DNA from: Ilumatobacteraceae bacterium
Lineage (GTDB): Bacteria > Actinomycetota > Acidimicrobiia > Acidimicrobiales > Ilumatobacteraceae
Length of the DNA: 7,846 nt
Assembly (NCBI GenBank): GCA_023253435.1
Contig: JALRGJ010000042.1
Coordinates: 249-8,094, forward strand
Direction: 5' to 3'
Part shown: in pieces, positions 6,028 through 7,846 of the stretch
Position numbering within the stretch: the stretch's first letter is position 1
How the letters are laid out: every line of letters begins with the position of its first letter
Position numbers and translations under genes: made by a program
Notes under the pieces: generated by a model
What the model saw: only the letters and a program-made list of their open reading frames with translations
Database searches by the model: none
What the model was told of the DNA's origin: nothing

Positions 6028-6678
6028 GTGTTTACGCCACGCCGCCTCTATGGGACCTGCGCAGGTCTCACCATCTTGGTGGCAGTGTTGACGCAACAAG
6101 TTGTTTCTGAGGGCTGGCTGAACAACTTCGATATTGATGCAATTAAGTCCTCCAGACGCATTGGTGCGAGCAACTTATTCTTTTCCATCACAGTTGCTCT
6201 TGGTTTACGCGGGCTCATCTTGGCAATTTGTCTTCCGCTCTTGGGATGGCTCTCATGGAAGAAGAAATCTTGGATCCCTGTTGGCGGATTTTTATTGGTG
6301 TTGTTATTTGAAACTGGCCTGGCTGGTGCATTGAAGATGGCTGTTGGAAGGTCTTTTCCTTATGAAGCTCAACGCGGACACCTCATGTACAACCCAGGGG
6401 AACTTGCCTTTCCATCGGGCCATACAACTAATGCTGTTGCTTTGTGGGGCTACACAGCGTGGTATCTCACCAGAGGATGGTCTCGAGTTCAGCGAGCACG
6501 AGTAGGTATTGGTGTTGCGTTTGTCGCTGCAGAGGTTGCAGTGTCGTCATGGTTAATACGTACACATTGGCCCACAGATACTGTCTGTGGTTTTGCTCTC
6601 GGGGGAATCGCTCTTGCGGCTGTTGTTTCTCTATACACCGCACTTGGGCTTAATCAGCCGGCCACTTCTGAGCACTAG
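6028..6678 (+). CDS. PAP2-family membrane phosphatase
   Basis: This 216-residue integral membrane protein has about five to six hydrophobic segments (near 8-24, 50-74, 83-100, 133-148, 158-176 and 186-205) and the three PAP2 motifs in order. Motif one is K103-M-A-V-G-R108-S-F-P111, motif two P129-S-G-H132, and motif three S173 to H180-W-P-T-D184. H132 and H180 would be the acid/base and phosphate-accepting histidines. Two usual phosphate-contact arginines are replaced: the one before P111 is F110, and the one after S173 is S174. R108 and R178 lie close by and could substitute. Family members remove phosphate from lipid or polyprenyl phosphates at the membrane surface. The start is GTG with no clear ribosome binding site. 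The last 29 bases overlap the end of the opposite-strand CoA-transferase gene. Undecaprenyl- or phosphatidyl-phosphate are ordinary candidate substrates. Confidence 0.87.
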   Translation: MFTPRRLYGTCAGLTILVAVLTQQVVSEGWLNNFDIDAIKSSRRIGASNLFFSITVALGLRGLILAICLPLLGWLSWKKKSWIPVGGFLLVLLFETGLAGALKMAVGRSFPYEAQRGHLMYNPGELAFPSGHTTNAVALWGYTAWYLTRGWSRVQRARVGIGVAFVAAEVAVSSWLIRTHWPTDTVCGFALGGIALAAVVSLYTALGLNQPATSEH

Positions 6679-7846
6679 ATAACAATTCATCTCTGAATTG
6701 TGGGTGACCAATCATTGCTAGTGCTTGAGCACGCTCTCGAATGGAGCGTCCTTCTAGCTCTGCAATGCCAAACTCAGTGATGACAACATCGGTTTGATGT
6801 CGGGGAGTGCTCACCACACTTCCTTCAGGAAATTGAGGCAAGATTCGACTCTTCAGTTCCCCGTTGACAGTGCTGGTGGAGGGCAAACAGATGAGGCTGC
6901 GTCCACTCAATGTGAGACCAGGGCCAGCAACAAAATCTTCATGTCCACCCACTCCGCTGAACTGCGCGCCGTTGATGCTGTCCGCCATGATCTGGCCAGA
7001 AAGATCTACGGCAAGTGCACCATTGATGCTGACCATATCTCTGTTGCGGGAAATGCGTTCTGGTGAATTCACTACCTTGACAGGCAAAAAGCGCACCTCT
7101 GTATTTTCATGTAGCCAGGTATAGAGCTCGGGAATTCCTGCAGCAAAGGTTGTGGGAGAGAATCCGTCAAATTCACTTCCTTTGTTATTCGTTACTTTTC
7201 CGGATTGATGTAGTCGCATCAAGCCAGTTGTAAACATTTCAGAATGTATTCCGAAATCTCCCATATCGCTGTGTGCAATTAGTGAAGCAATCTGATTAGG
7301 GATGCCGCCAATTCCTGTCTGCAATGTGCATCCGGAATGTATGAACTCCAATGCAAATTGTGCAATGTCTATTTCGGCTTGTGAGGGTTCTGTGTCTGCC
7401 AGATTGAGCGGTTCTCGCTCGGTGTAGACCAATGCATCTATGTGGTCTATGTGGATGCGATGCATGTGATCTGGCTCTACGCCAAATGTGCGTGGAAATT
7501 TTTCGCTTACTTCAACAATCACAATTCTGTTCGGATCTGCAGCAGCTCTGTGGATCTCGTCAACACTTGCGCCCGCATGTAACGACAGGCTGACCCATCC
7601 GTCCACGGGGAGTGATCCGGCAGTTGCCATGATGCGAGGATTTAGCCACTGAAGAATTGGTTCAAAGCGACGAAAATCGGCAGGCACATAATCAATGGAG
7701 GCTCCTGAGTCGCGGAGGAATCGCTCCGCTGGACCAAAAAATCCGCTTCGGTAATGGACACCCTGTCTGGTGAAGAGCGCATAGAGGTCTGGAAGTAATG
7801 CGCCAAACACTCTGAGGTCTACAAAGTCATCTCGTTCTCCGAGGGC
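6650..7846 (-). CDS. Family I CoA-transferase/acetyl-CoA hydrolase (4-hydroxybutyrate CoA-transferase-like), N-terminus outside window
   Basis: The frame is open to the window edge (398 residues visible). The GTG at 7810 is an internal valine, because the twelve codons before it continue the family's sequence. Counting from the first visible residue, the landmarks are D-P-N-R-I-V-I-V-E near 104-112, the G-I-G-x-I-P loop at 178-183, H-S-E203-M with the glutamate that forms the CoA thioester intermediate, G-V-G-G-H-E-D-F at 298-305, and T-E-F-G-I-A-x-L-x-G-R-S at 357-368. The usual glutamine of the G-G-Q-x-D-F element is histidine here. Compared with 4-hydroxybutyrate CoA-transferase, about 35 residues are missing upstream. 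The enzyme moves CoA between acetyl-CoA and a short carboxylic acid, or hydrolyses it. It could activate an acid intermediate or recycle acetyl-CoA; the exact acid is not readable. It converges on the phosphatase gene with a 29-base overlap. Confidence 0.92.
   Translation of the reverse strand, partial: ALGERDDFVDLRVFGALLPDLYALFTRQGVHYRSGFFGPAERFLRDSGASIDYVPADFRRFEPILQWLNPRIMATAGSLPVDGWVSLSLHAGASVDEIHRAAADPNRIVIVEVSEKFPRTFGVEPDHMHRIHIDHIDALVYTEREPLNLADTEPSQAEIDIAQFALEFIHSGCTLQTGIGGIPNQIASLIAHSDMGDFGIHSEMFTTGLMRLHQSGKVTNNKGSEFDGFSPTTFAAGIPELYTWLHENTEVRFLPVKVVNSPERISRNRDMVSINGALAVDLSGQIMADSINGAQFSGVGGHEDFVAGPGLTLSGRSLICLPSTSTVNGELKSRILPQFPEGSVVSTPRHQTDVVITEFGIAELEGRSIRERAQALAMIGHPQFRDELLSSAQKWPAD

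Noticed and set aside
7808..7810. GTG as the true start of the CoA-transferase gene
   Set aside because: The frame stays open upstream to the window edge and those codons continue the family sequence. The product would also lack about 50 residues compared with relatives.

Overview
The window is a gene-dense bacterial segment of roughly balanced GC (judged by eye). Gene starts are ATG or GTG, and many stop and start codons overlap. The gene content (an APH-fold kinase, a thiolase-like protein paired with a DUF35 zinc-ribbon protein, and a family I CoA-transferase) suggests an actinobacterium of Acidimicrobiia type, for example an aquatic Ilumatobacteraceae relative. This placement is inference and weakly supported.

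Region 1 (1-3543, minus strand) is a tight three-gene operon. Read in its own direction it contains a phosphotransferase-family kinase (3543-2473), a four-helix membrane protein A (2471-1311), and a second membrane protein B (1314 to beyond base 1). B is an uninterrupted 438-codon reading frame that leaves the window at its C-terminal side. It fuses a four-helix membrane module to a domain matching linalool dehydratase/isomerase (LinD), including the active-site cysteine pair spaced C-x8-C. A and B share related membrane modules. The soluble part of A resembles the same fold with both cysteine positions replaced. A kinase next to a dehydratase-fold membrane pair suggests ATP-dependent dehydration of an alcohol: phosphorylation followed by phosphate elimination.

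Region 2 (3544-3742) is a 199-base divergent control region. It holds three dyads whose centres are exactly 23 bases apart, plus a further palindrome close to the plus-strand gene.

Region 3 (3743-5304, plus strand) holds a thiolase-superfamily protein without the nucleophilic cysteine, overlapping by 4 bases a DUF35 zinc-ribbon/OB-fold partner. This is the arrangement of acyl-CoA-handling complexes such as the steroid side-chain aldolase Ltp2-ChsH2.

Region 4 (5312-7846) contains a small SAM-dependent methyltransferase (minus), a PAP2-type membrane phosphatase (plus), and a family I CoA-transferase/acetyl-CoA hydrolase (minus, its N-terminus outside the window). The last two overlap tail to tail by 29 bases.

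Taken together, regions 1 to 3 look like part of a catabolic locus for an isoprenoid or steroid-like substrate. The kinase and LinD-like membrane pair would create an alkene from a hindered alcohol, and the thiolase-DUF35 pair would act on a CoA-linked intermediate. No substrate can be read from the sequence. No tRNA, rRNA, insertion sequence or CRISPR array was seen.
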